From NCBI GenBank assembly GCA_963978545.1, contig OZ021726.1, positions 30,166,459 through 30,230,458 of the forward strand: 64,000 bases of DNA, in the 5' to 3' direction. Under the pieces are notes generated by a model that was not told the origin of the DNA, made no database searches, and saw nothing but the letters and a program-made list of their open reading frames with translations. This stretch comes from Linyphia triangularis (taxonomy: Eukaryota > Arthropoda > Arachnida > Araneae > Linyphiidae). Positions 1-17,149 of this stretch are shown one piece after another (positions within the stretch are counted from its first letter, which is position 1; each line of letters begins with the position of its first letter). Position numbers and translations under genes: made by a program.

Positions 1-6050
<6,050 letters not shown>

Positions 6051-6400
6051 TGATGTGCGTGTTGGTGGTGGCACATGGACCTACAATTAAGGTTTCCTTC
6101 AAAATCGCGCATACGCATAAAGTAGCTGCCCTTTAAAAAAATCATGTTTTTCAGTAATTGCTAAAAAACGGCTCTAACGATTTTGTCCAAAATCGCTGTT
6201 GTAATGCCTCTTAAAGTGTTCTAGACATCCCCACCTTCGAAATTCCCGTAAAAATGCTTCAATGGCGTAAAAAGTAAAAACGAATTCTTGAGCATACCTC
6301 ACCAATGATAATTTTTTCTCCTCTCCTCAGTTTCACAAATAAGAAAGAATTGTATAAGAATTATTGAAAAGTATATCGCCAATATTATCTATTTGGCGAA
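6051..6400 (-). repeat. Dispersed repeat R1, copy 1 (inverted relative to copy at 53 kb)
   Basis: The reverse complement of this segment aligns along its whole length with 52950-53340. Shared stretches include CGATTTTG/CAAAATCG, a GGCATTAC core and TTTTTACGGGAATTT. No coding domain is recognised. It is probably part of an abundant transposon-derived repeat whose edge seeds a GT/CA microsatellite. Confidence 0.75.
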
Positions 6401-8326
6401 GTTGTTTTTTTTAAAGTCCCATTCTAGAATTATGGTAAAAAATGTAGCCAAACTGGCTATTTTTTTCTAAAGGAATGATGAAAATATGAAAACGGTAAAT
6501 GACACAAATTGACATCAGTATTATAGTGTAATTGAAATTTGTGCGATGTTCCACACCCCAAGTTTCTTTTAGTACTTACTGTTCTAGGTGATGGTGATTA
6601 GTCAAATGTGAATGACAGAGCCAAGAGGAGACTCCAAAGCAAAGGACCAACGTTTCATTTCGTATCTCAGGAAATTATGAATATGTTAGTGAATAATTAA
6701 AATAAGAAATGAAAAATTGGTATACATTTTATAAAATGACATTATCTAAGTAAAATAATTAGAGGTAACGTTTTTTGACCTGTTGTATTCTGAAAACCTT
6801 GTACGTGGACAAGAGAAGGAAGGAATATTTTGATGACATTGAATATTGATAAAATTGTGTTTGACTCTATATAACAGGGTTTAAGTGCTGAAAATATTAT
6901 TTCGAGTGTAAACCAATAGCTGAACTCCTTTTTTATTATTTATCCCCAAAAATAAAGTTGCAAGGCAACTGGGATATCACTTATTCACTTTTTTAGAGAA
7001 TTCCGTATATATTCACAAACAACATTTGCCGATAATACTGTCTGATAAACTTATCTTTCTTCTTTATTGTACTACTCTGTCATCAATACTGTGATCCAAC
7101 AGTTCGTTTGCTTACAAATGCCAAATTGTGAGATATTTACATATTATCCCATCAACTATTGATGTGAAAAAAAGTTTGCCAGACGAATTTCCTTAGTCTG
7201 TAGAAACGGTCGATCCAGACGAATGTCCGGTCTCAATAGAAATGGTCAGTCCAGATGAATTCCCCTTCTCATATTAGCATATACTGAACTTTATTTCGGA
7301 TAGAAGAGAATATTTATCAATTCAATATATCATGCATTTTCCTGACACTCAGAGAAAAAGGAGGGACATAAAAACCAGATCGAATGTTGGTGCAGTGGTG
7401 AAACATAAATTTTCTGGTAAGTAGTTTCTCTTATTGAACTTATTGGCTTTTCATTGAAGTGTGCTGATTGTAAGTTACACTTAGTTTGCGACTTCAAAAT
7501 TGTTATACACTTATCAATATTTGCAGCAGAACTAATTTTAAAGTAAATAAATGGAACAAAAAACTATTCTTAACTTGACTTGGGTCCCCATCTATTATGA
7601 AGATTTAATAGATAGCAATTTTTAAAGATAATTCGTATAAATTTTAAAATGTTCATAAAATAACCAAAATAGGTGTAGGTTTTTAAAAGAAACCTTTTTC
7701 ATTTGGCATTAAAATGAAATGCAGCCGTTGATTTTGAAGTAACTTATTATAAGAAATTAATTTTAAGATTATGTTTGTGTATCAACAAAGTTCCTTTAAA
7801 AAAGTGTCAAATAAGTTGAACAAGAAAGTAATATCAAAGATTTCAAACTGCCTTGCTTCAATAAAAATAAAACTTATGCTGGACTCGAATAGAACTAGAA
7901 AACTGATTAATTCATTTGAATTCATAAGAAATAATATTAATTGAAGACTTTTTATGTGTATAAATAAGGTTCGTTTTTTTTTTTTTGTTTTTGTTTTTTT
8001 AAATTTCTGTATTGCAAATAAAAGAAAATATATAATGTTTATATTTTACTGTATTCAAAATATTAGAATAATGAAAAATAAAACACACAGGGGATTTAAA
8101 TTTTCATTTATTTTAATACAAATTAAAGTTTTATAGTTTTTAAGTATGCTATCACATTCTACATATTTTGTAGATGAGCATAAAAAAAAAAAATAGTATG
8201 TTATTGCAAGTTTTTTTTTTACCAAAGAATTTTTTTTAATTAAAAAAATTAGAATAAATTTCAATGTGGTTCAAAAAATTAGTATAACTTGAAAACAATA
8301 GTATAATTAATTTAAACAAAAAACAG
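6401..8326. other. Intergenic with small tandem repeat
   Basis: No gene seen. A 36-bp unit beginning CCAGACGAAT is repeated about 2.3 times at 7179-7280. It is followed by CATATTAGCATA...CTTTATTTCGGATA, which recurs inverted at about 12511-12550. The stretch from about 8260 to 8326 looks like the far end of the Tc1-like element that resumes at 9921. Confidence 0.45.
7179..7280. repeat. 36-bp tandem repeat, about 2.3 units
   Basis: Units start at 7179, 7215 and 7251, each with CCAGA[CT]GAAT. The first two are full length (36 bp) with several substitutions. Confidence 0.65.
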
Positions 8327-8334
8327 TTGAACAG

Positions 8335-9920
8335 TAGGCCTGGGCGATGTTAACATTTCTGTATTGTGATCTATCGGGAAGCAAACATAACGATGTCACG
8401 ATACATCGCGATGTTAACTATGTGTATATTTTTTTTACAAAATACTACAAAACAACGTTTTCATAACACGTTATATAGCTGAAAGTTATGCTTACTTAGC
8501 TTTGTAAAATTTTATTAAATTCATTTTAGTTTTTTATAGTTTTAGGAAGTTTATTTTAAATAGCATGAGCAGCGACCGAATTATTTTCAGTTGGATACAT
8601 AAAGACCCAAAGGGGGTATAGGCCGGTTATTATTATTATTTTTGGTTTAATACAGATTTTTTAATTTCTCTATCTTAAGGAAATTTTACTTTGTTATTTT
8701 CCAGGTAAGAAGAAGGGGGGGGGGGGACAAGTGCACTTCCTGGCGGTGCACATGTTACTTTAGTTATTGGATATTCTTAATTATTAAATCAAAAACATAC
8801 TTTATAATGAATATTTTATTACTTACAATATACAATATAACTATTAAACAATACAAATAAAATTAATGCATAGCATTTAAAATTCTAATGATCTTTATTT
8901 TGTGCCAAAAAAATCTACATTTCCGGATTTTTAAGAAGCAATGTTGGATTGAGTAATTAATCTTATGAAAATAAACTTTATTCAAATTTAACAAACTGAA
9001 AAAAAAAAAAATTATAAAACATTTATTTACTTACGAGACCGAAGAGAAAATCCTTCAACGTAAATGGGAAAAAATCGTGTATAAGTATTTAAGCAATCAA
9101 ACTAGAGAAACAACTGTGATAAGTCCATGCACTAGTTCACATTGATTTTGGGAGATAAAACAAACACCAATAAATAACCAGATTATCTTAACTGGGTAAG
9201 AACTAGACAGAAATTACAGCGCCAGAATACCACAATCCCCTTGCGTTAATAAATAAAGCAAAATAATATAATAGCAAGATAAAAAAAATCTTGAAGTAGA
9301 GATCTCAGTAGAATTCCAAAAATAGATATCAAGGTCTTATATCTGATGACTATTAAATAAAAATCAAAACGTTTTCCGAGAGTTGAGAGAACAACATAAA
9401 TAATGTTCAAACAATAAAAGGAATACTTCTTTTATGGAATCTCTAATATTAGTAGACTACTGGCGTCACCTCGCAATTTTAATACTCATCGCACATACGG
9501 AAGGTGGATACGATTACTACGATGCTGATGAAGTATCGGGCATGCGCAAAAGCAAATGGAAATCGTCTCAAACGGCCCGATGTCGACGGTTTCACTGTTT
9601 CTATAGAATATTGGTAACATCGCGCATATGCAGGGCAGGGTGGAAAGGTTTATCACAATGTGAGCTTGCTGATGAAGTACCGTGCAAAAGCAAATGGAAC
9701 TCGTTTCAAACGGCGCGGTGTCGACGGTTTCAATACGTTTCTATAGTATTTTAGGAACACCGCGCATGAATCGTGGCTCGGTTCTTCGTCCTTGAAGTGC
9801 TAGGCAAGTATCGTCAAAAAAGATCGTGATGTATCGGTTTTGAGAAAATTATGACACCGGTTTGACGATGTTGATTTCACACCGGTTTTTGCCGATGTAT
9901 CGATGCATCGCCCAAGCCTA
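8335..9920. mobile_element. Non-autonomous hAT-type element (1586 bp)
   Basis: The ends are inverted: TAGGCCTGGGCGATG at the left and CATCGCCCAAGCCTA at the right, differing at one position. Both sides are flanked by the same 8-bp duplication TTGAACAG (8327-8334 and 9921-9928), the length typical of hAT transposons. No transposase frame is visible. Inside, about 147 bp is tandemly duplicated (roughly 9524-9670 and 9671-9775), which accounts for a repetitive 106-residue open frame. A G-run lies near 8717. The insertion target is the terminal part of a Tc1-like element. Confidence 0.85.
9524..9775. repeat. Internal tandem duplication in hAT element
   Basis: Two diverged units, both with GCTGATGAAGTA, GCAAAAGCAAATGGAA and GTCGACGGTTTCA in the same order, spaced about 147 bp. 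This explains the repeated Lys-Ser-Lys-Trp and Ala-Arg-Cys-Arg-Arg-Phe motifs in the overlapping open frame, which is not judged a gene. Confidence 0.7.
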
Positions 9921-10990
9921 TTGAACAGTTTAATATTTAGTGAAATCCCCCTTGTCCTTAATAACATCACAAAGATGATCTGGTATACTTGCAGTAATTT
10001 TTTGCAGTCATCTTTGCTAATAGTTTCCCAAATGATTTTACACTTTCCACGATTTCCTTTTTGCCCTTTGTAGCTAAATCCTGTCAGTTTTTCTTCATTA
10101 CTCCCCATATACTTACCATGGGTTTTAAATCGGATGAATTAGCCGGCCAAAGAAGTATTTTGGTTTTATTGTTATTAAGCCAAGCAGTGGTGGCCGTTGA
10201 CGAGTGACAAAAAATGCACTGTCTTGTTGGAAAATAAAGTCATCCTCTAATAGATCTTCCAATGATGGAATCATAAAATGCTTAAGTAGCACCCTTGTAT
10301 ACTTCGGAATTTACTCTTACTGTCAAAATACACAGCTTTCCTAAGCCCTCGGCAATCATACACCCCCAAATCGTGACAGAGATGTTAAACTTCACTGAGC
10401 TTTTCAAGTCTTCTCCCATAAAAACTTCTTGTTTGTAACTCCAAATACGGATACCCTGAAGACCGTGGGAAACGCAAAACATTGATTCATCGCTAAAAAG
10501 TATACTTTTCCAGTCCTGAAGATCCTATTGCAATCTGTCTTTGCATCATCGCACTCTGGCCCTTTTTTGCTTTAAGTAAGTTGTTACTTTGTCTTGGCCA
10601 CACGTGATTAAAAATCTAGTTCATGGGAGTCGCCGCAGTGCTATAGATCTTGAGGCATCCACGCCTTATTCTCGCCATTTTCTACTTATAAATATCAGGC
10701 TTCTGAATAAGTTTTTAATCACATTTCATCATTCTGTCTTGTCTTAGCTTGGTTATTCATTTATGACCACAATTTGCAAGACTATTTCTAAAATTTTGAT
10801 TATTCGAATAATCTTTCAAAAATTTAATCACAGTTTCTTGAGAAGATTAACTTTTTTGGCAATCATCTGTTGACTAAGTCCCTCATTGCGCAGAATCGCA
10901 ATGAGAGACTTGCACAAGTGAGGAAAATGAATATTTTTTGTATTTTCTAGTGTTATCCAACGAATATATTTGAGCAGTGCAATTATTTTT
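9921..10990 (-). pseudogene. Tc1-like transposase pseudogene
   Basis: Translated on the - strand, several broken frames match the Tc1/mariner transposase layout. From 10960 downwards there is a helix-turn-helix with GLSQQMIAKKL. At 10282-10482 lies the catalytic-domain part containing FCVSHG, the tail of a motif that usually starts with a catalytic Asp, and IWGCM...GLGKLC. Around 10200 a FQQDSACCH block holds the second Asp. Around 10130 a PANSSDLKP...SIWG block appears where the usual NPIENLW has its Glu replaced by Val. Stops and frameshifts interrupt the reading. The missing Glu and the breaks make it inactive. An hAT element is inserted at its 3' side. The family assignment is from motif recognition. 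Confidence 0.8.
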
Positions 10991-13457
10991 TTTTTATCTT
11001 TATGCTTTCAATTAATCAAAAATCGAGTTTGAAATCAAAGCAAAAGTCACGAGACCAAAACCACATAAAAAAACCCGTGAAGTTCTTACGCATAGATTCC
11101 ATAGAAAATCTATGAAGAAACCTGGTCTTAAACAGGTTTTAGACTGGTTCATCATCTGCGCGTTAACGTCACACTCAAAAGTAGCTTTTTCCTGCCAAAT
11201 CGCAAAGTGAAAAAACTAAATATTTTTTTAACTATCGATCCGAGTTCAAATTTTTGAAGGAATGGTATTGTTTTTCATGATTTTTTCTCTACTTTTAATT
11301 AAAAATAAAACCAAAAAACATGAAAGTTCCTCATTGCAGTCTAAAGTAAGGCGTCCACTATAGGCTGAGCAAAATAGAGCAGAGCGGAGTGGTTCAGAAC
11401 CAGCTCTATTGGACTCTCTACTCGTAGTCTACGCTCAATTTTAGTAGCGTCCGGTATGTCATCAAGCGATACGGTATTAACTACGAACTAACTCAAATTA
11501 ACTTTCAAATAATCCTTTATGGGCAAACTAACTCTACATTGGCACCATTTATGCAAATTTTATCATCAACGCTGACCAATCACACACTTTAGCAGATATT
11601 TTAATATTTAATTCATCTCTGGGAATATTATAATTTTTCGAAGCATTGCAATATTTTTTTAATAAAATCTCTAATATTTTTATAGACATGTGTGAACAAT
11701 ATGTCATACTTCAGCTTACTATATGAACACTTAATAATTTTGTCATCCCTTGTTTATTTTAACGGATATCAAGCATTTTCTATGATAATGCAATGGCTCT
11801 TTTTTTTATTCTAATGTTTTGAATTGGAGTTGTGTAACTTATTAGCTCTAATAAATAGATAAAAAAAAATTAGTATATAATAACTTTTTAAATATTAAAA
11901 CCCATTATAATAGTACTTCTGCTGAAACCTGTACATTAAAACATGTCATTATGTATAGGTCTCAGTGTAATGATAATAAACTGTAAATAAATATATTAAG
12001 GGTTTTACTCATTTTTCAGCGAGTGGAATTGATTACCATTCAACGTTTTTCTTATCATAAACTCCACACAGATGAAACTGTGAAATACTATTACAATAAT
12101 ATTCAGTTTGTATAATAATATTTTTAAAAACAAATGAATATCTTTAAAAACTTTTTTAAAAAAAATTCTTCCAGAAAATGTTCTTGTAAATATTTTTTTT
12201 TTTAATTGGGAATTCAACAATTTTTCATTACACCACTTTATGATCAAAACCTCATTTATCCAGTTTCACTAGCCCATTAAAGAATTTATATTTCAGATTT
12301 AAAAGTTAATTCTTGAATAAAAATTACTTTTACATTAGAAAAACAGTTCTTAAATTTAATATTTAAAAAAATAGAAATGTGTGACAATTTTAAACGGCAT
12401 ACTAACTCTTTACTCTTAGAATAACAAAATAGTATACTAGTAAACACTGTCGCATATTTTACGGCTTGCCTGAAAGCAACGGATCAGCCAATGGCGAACT
12501 CCCTTTTTCTCTCCCCATATCCGAAATAAAGTACAGTATGCTAATATGCTGCCCAGTCAGCAGCGCAACTAAAATATTTACTGGGAAGGTCTTTACGCTT
12601 GTCTAAGCCAAACCGGTTATCTGAATAGTCCAAGAGGATTGAATTTTGTGAAGCCATAAAAACAATCCCCAAAAATCGACTCTGTAGTACGTGCTTCATA
12701 ATTTTCTTAAATAATAAACACTTTTTTTCAGATTGGTATTAGTTTATTGTATAAAACACTAAAAGGTTTTTACTGCAAAGTAGTTTTGTGGAACTATAAA
12801 CCTCCTTGTACATAAAAACTTTATTAACTTTTGGAATATGTGTAGTAAAACGCAAGTGCAATTTTTTTTTTTAGTGAAATTTTTTATATTTAATTAAATA
12901 AAAAGTGTTGAAAGAAATGTAGTGAAATTTCGTTTGGCAAAATTTGTAAACATGCACTCCTGTCTTGTTCTCGAAACGTACTGTAAATCGTCAAATTTTC
13001 TGTTTCACAAATATAAACATTTGAATCAAATCCTCTCCCTAGACATTCTTTCACCATAACCCAAACTCATGTTCCTCTGTGTCATTTTTGTTGCCTTACG
13101 CTGAATTTTTTCTAACAAATCAGTATCCAGTCTATGTGAAAAGTAAGCTGATAAGTAACTAAAACTGGCAAAATAAGATCCTTAGATTTAGATGACATAA
13201 TCTTCCTAGTGAATTCTAAAATTTATTGTTAAGGATAATAGAATTCTTATTTCCATGAGCGAAGTGTATGACTTTTGACATTAAAAAACGCCTATTTGAC
13301 CATCTACTCTGATAACTTGTTGAATTTTCCTAATGTGTAATTTTTCCTTATCATTTATTGTTAATATAATTCCTGAAACAACTGTAAATATACTGTTGTA
13401 TCCTTAAATGATGTTTGTATGTGTTGAAAATAAAACACCAAAGTAGACCCTAAAACT

Positions 13458-13860
13458 AATGCCCCCTGTTTGGATGCATGAAAAAAAAAAGCTTTTTTTT
13501 TTTTTTTTTTTTTTTTAAGAATACTGTTATGTTTATTATTATAAAACTTGTTAGGCTTAACATCCGTAAATTAATATATATATATATATATATATATATC
13601 CCGTACCAGAATTAGTAAAAATTAAAATTTTGCAATAATTCTGGTACGGGATATAGCGATAAGTGTACAAAATATGTATTTAAAATTTCATAAGGATCAG
13701 TTCAGTAGTTTCTGAGATTTTTTCAACAGAGCACATCTACTTACCTTTTTGAGGACTCCTGTTTACCTGGAATTTTCACACAAAAAATGTGGTTAAAATC
13801 AATTTTTTTTTTTTTTTAATTTAGCGTTTTTTTCATGCATCTAAAGTAGACAGACCCCTT
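13458..13860. mobile_element. Possible MITE with internal hairpin
   Basis: The left part contains GGATGCATGAAAAAAA and the right part ends with the inverted TTTTTTTCATGCATCT, followed by GACAGACCCC. This gives imperfect inverted ends about 400 bp apart. No target duplication is clear. Inside is a perfect inverted repeat around CCCGTACCAGAATT. Non-coding. Confidence 0.4.
13596..13654. repeat. Perfect 18-bp inverted repeat (hairpin)
   Basis: Arms ATATCCCGTACCAGAATT (13596-13613) and its exact complement (13637-13654) are separated by 23 bp. The sequence could fold into a stable stem. A (TA)n run lies immediately to the left. Confidence 0.85.
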
Positions 13861-14448
13861 AAAATCTTGACACGAATCCCAATTCTTTCTAACATATAAA
13901 TCAATGCGTTGTTTTGAGGAACTTTGTCGTATCGAACATTTTATTGAAAGAAACAAACAATCTATTTATATCCAATAATTAAATCAGGCAATTTTCACTA
14001 AAACACAATTTTTTTAACTATGCAAATATTATCGTCAGGAAACAAAGTAAGCTTCTTTTTCTTCAAAAAAAAAAAAAAAAATCTTAGTGGCATAGGCATA
14101 TGAATCGCTTCATGATCGTACAGCCTACATGTTATTTTTATTTGAGAGATTATCTTCGAAAATTCCGCTAACTTTAAATTTTCACTATCTCAGAGTTCAT
14201 TATTATTTTTACGAATGAGAACTTGTAAATAATTGTACATAATGTAAATTTGTGGTAAATTCTAATTCTATTTTAGTTCTACCATCACTTTTAACTATAG
14301 CTTTTTATCAAAGTAAAAATTGTAAATATCATCGGAACTACTACTTACAATTAGGATCTACTGGTAGGATCGGGAATAAATACTTGAGTAATGGAATGGA
14401 TGAAGAATTTCCAACGACAGATGTTTGATGACTTCTAGAGAAAGTTAA

Positions 14449-14690
14449 CCCACTGACGGTCATTTGATCCCCAGTTTTTCCAGCAATACACAACCTTTTA
14501 AAATTGATAAATAAAATTTAAAATAACATTTTTAAAATATTTTTATTAGGATGATAGTCTAGTCCTATCTAAAACAAAATAAATAAAAAAAATTTAAAGA
14601 AATTATTTATTTGAATTGGAAATATAATTTAAAAATTATTACAAGAAAAACAACTGTAGTATTTCGCCCATTCCCATGACCGTCAGTGGG
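14449..14690 (+). mobile_element. piggyBac-like MITE, copy 1
   Basis: It begins TTAA|CCCACTGACGGTCAT and ends TGACCGTCAGTGGG followed by TTTTAA, giving near-perfect inverted ends of about 14 bp. The left TTAA and the CCC...GGG ends are typical of piggyBac-type elements. The right duplication is offset by two T. A related copy lies inverted at about 55905-56168. No open frame. Confidence 0.7.
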
Positions 14691-14779
14691 TTTTAAACGA
14701 CAGTGAAATAGAGATCAAAATTATACGGAGAATAATAAAATTGATCTGCAAAAGAACCGAATCGATGATATATGATTGT

Positions 14780-15700
14780 GAATTGAAATTCGAAGGTATC
14801 TTTTGCCATGTATAGTGGTTTTGGACATCATTAAGAAGAGCAAAGTTGAGTCCATCGAAAAGAAAAGAATCTCCGATTGTTGTACAGAAATTCTCTGCAG
14901 GAGATAAAGTTTTTAATGTGGATTAACGGGTGTGTGAACCGGCGTAGCTGAGAACCATTTGAGTGAAGAATAGAATGTGTGATGAGGATGCATCCCAAAA
15001 AGTTTCCACCAAACAACTCTCGCCGAAAGTCAGAGACTTTGGAAAGGGTTCTTCAAGCGAAAGACAGCGGTGAATCTCAGAATAGGAATTCCAACCTTTG
15101 TATGCATCGACCTATCAATATGTACATGTTAATAACGATTTGAAGTACAGAGACAAAATGAATTTCAAAACTAAAGGGCAGGAAACTACTAACAAGTTAT
15201 GTGCCTCGATTGGAGTTTGAAAGTGAACTACGCCATTGTCATAAGCTGTGTAGAGAACCTGGGGGGGGGGGGGGGGGTCAATCAATTCTTGAGTTGGTAG
15301 AAAACTCCGACGACGCATCAACCTGACAAAAGTTTTCATCGTCTTCCCGAATCTAAATGAAAAGTGGAAACCTCTCGTTTTTCACGCTACGTCCATCAGG
15401 AACGCGAGAGGGATAACTCCGCCGCAGCCGTCGTTGAAAAACCAGGAGATGGAAATCTTTCCTGTCTAACACTGGAGATCCTGTGTAGCAATATGAATAG
15501 TTCAGTAGTTCTATACAGAACTTTGGACGGACTACATCAGACATCACGAGTAGCCACGGAAAGTTTATACTGACACATTCACTCAACGAACATTGGTATA
15601 TAGATCCAGGAACCATTTAATTAGACAAACTGAACCCCTCTCAAATTCTTTGTAGCACCCTTCTTCAAGATCATGCTGGTTAAAGAGGAAATTGTGGACT
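14780..15700. other. GC-richer unassigned segment, possible degraded coding or retroelement sequence
   Basis: Base composition is clearly richer in G+C than the surroundings. Short open frames occur on both strands, for example 15353-15616 on - and 15364-15573 on +, but none shows a recognised domain and stops are frequent. A G17-type run lies at 15260-15278. It ends just before the gypsy LTR tail at 15803. It could be a decayed gene or part of an older retroelement; I do not recognise it. Confidence 0.35.
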
Positions 15701-15802
15701 TTATAGGACTTGTGGTGACATCTTTTAATTGTAAAGTTTTTGAGAATGGCAACACCTAGTGGTTGTGATATTATTATTTCTAAAAAGTTGTTCTTTTATC
15801 GT

Positions 15803-15916
15803 TAGGTTGTTACTAGCTATTTTGTTTAGCGGTTCTATTTAAACCATGAAATAAATGTTAAGTTTTGTCTCCGAGTTTGTTCGTAGTTAAATACCACACC
15901 GCTAAAGTTCGTAACA
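15803..15916 (+). repeat. 5' LTR tail of gypsy element A
   Basis: This segment is directly repeated at 19691-19795 (shared TAGGTTGTTACTAG...TTTTGTCTCCGAGTTTGT). It ends GTTCGTAACA, the exact inverted counterpart of TGTTACGAAC at 19873, which marks the head of the other LTR. The upstream LTR start was not found, and no standard primer-binding site follows. Confidence 0.7.
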
Positions 15917-15978
15917 CGATACAACACATTGAAACTTTAATCGTATTGCTTCTACATTAGGCTTATCTCGCCATCGCA

Positions 15979-16488
15979 ATGGAGAATCCAACGGAAAATG
16001 ATTCAGCCTCGAACTCGATACAAATGGAGAGCTCTTTTTCCACGCATGTAGCTGCAGTTTCAGTCAAGCCTCCATCTTTTTGGTCAGACATACCAGATTT
16101 GTGGTTTGCTCATGTAGAAGCTCAATTTCACACTGCTAAAATTACCGCGGAAGAAACAAAATACTACTGATTAAGATAACATTCAAATTAAAAAATTATT
16201 GAGTGGAATAATTTTTATAATAATTATTGGTCCAATAAAGTGATTGATGATTTCTGGAAATCACTTTGGATCAATCAACTACCGAAGCACTCGCAAACTA
16301 TTTTGGCAGTTAATTCAGAGTCTCTCGATAATCTAGCCACAATGGCAGATAAAATTCATGAAACTTTTGAATTCCGAAATATCTCAAGCATTTCTCTAAA
16401 TAAGTCGCAGACGACAGCAGGCGAAATCAACATTGCTTCTTTGGCTGAAAAAATTAACGAGATAGCTCACGAAATTCAAGAACTTTAA
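15979..16488 (+). pseudogene. Gypsy element A gag remnant
   Basis: Two frames (15979-16170 and 16240-16488) follow the usual gag beginning of this class of elements. A PPSFWSDIPDLWFAHVEAQF-type block is seen at about residue 31, followed by a stop and frameshift at 16170-16240. The second part contains INQLPKHSQTILA and DNLATMADKI, which resemble capsid-region sequences of arthropod gypsy elements. No zinc knuckle is seen before the protease. The reading is broken at 16488. Confidence 0.7.
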
Positions 16489-16689
16489 ACCAGGCGTGGC
16501 AGATAGCCAAATCGAAAATTTTATCGTACCAAATTCCATAGGTCCAAGAGCAGGGTTGACATGTGTTGGTATCATAGAAAGTTTTAAAATAAAGCTACTA
16601 AATGTACCAAACCTTGTAATTTCGAAAGTTCATCTGATACGGGAAACTAAGCGGCACATCGTTGGCGGTGACAAGCGATGTTCGCCAAC

Positions 16690-16860
16690 AGTCAAGTCGC
16701 CTATTCATTTTTGATCGCACAAGTGGACGACATTTTCTGATCGACACCGGAGCAGAAATTTCTGTGTTACCTCTTTCTTCTAACACGTTAAGCCCGATCA
16801 GAACTTTTCTCTATATGCTGTTAATTCGTCTAGAATAAATACCTATGGTTCAGAACATTT
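16690..16860 (+). pseudogene. Gypsy element A aspartic protease remnant
   Basis: In a short + strand frame the block FLIDTGAEISVLPLS is readable at about 16735-16780. It contains the D-T-G-A active-site motif of retroviral-type aspartic proteases. Flanking frames are interrupted, so only the core is recognised. Confidence 0.7.
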
Positions 16861-17149
16861 GTATCTAGATCTTGACTTACGCTGCAGATTTCTTTGGACT
16901 TTCATCGTTGCTGAAGTTGCCAAACCTATTATCGGTACTGATTTTCTTAAGCAATTTGGATTCCTGGTTGATGTCAAACGAAAACGTCTGGTCGATCATT
17001 TCACTGAGTTCAATAAGTAGAATCGTCAGTGGTCCATCTTCGAGACTGACAACAATATCAACTGATATCAACAATTTACAGGTTAAAGCCCTTCTTGAGG
17101 AGTTCAAAGGTCTAACAATCCAAGCAACTGAGATGACACCAGTTATTCA

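Larger units (their letters stand above)
10991..14440. other. Intergenic, no gene; repeat fragments
   Basis: AT-rich sequence without a credible gene. It includes the inverted partner of the 7.28-kb segment (about 12511-12550), a possible MITE at 13458-13860 (listed separately) and homopolymer A/T tracts. A GC-richer patch at 11340-11470 starting GGCGTCCACTATAGG may be the end of an unidentified element, but no opposite end was found. Confidence 0.4.

Noticed and set aside
9434..9754. 106-residue open frame with repeated motifs
   Set aside because: It lies wholly within the non-autonomous hAT element and its repeats come from the internal DNA duplication.
11340..11470. GC-richer patch starting GGCGTCCACTATAGG as a transposon end
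   Set aside because: No matching inverted end or duplication was found within the next few kilobases.
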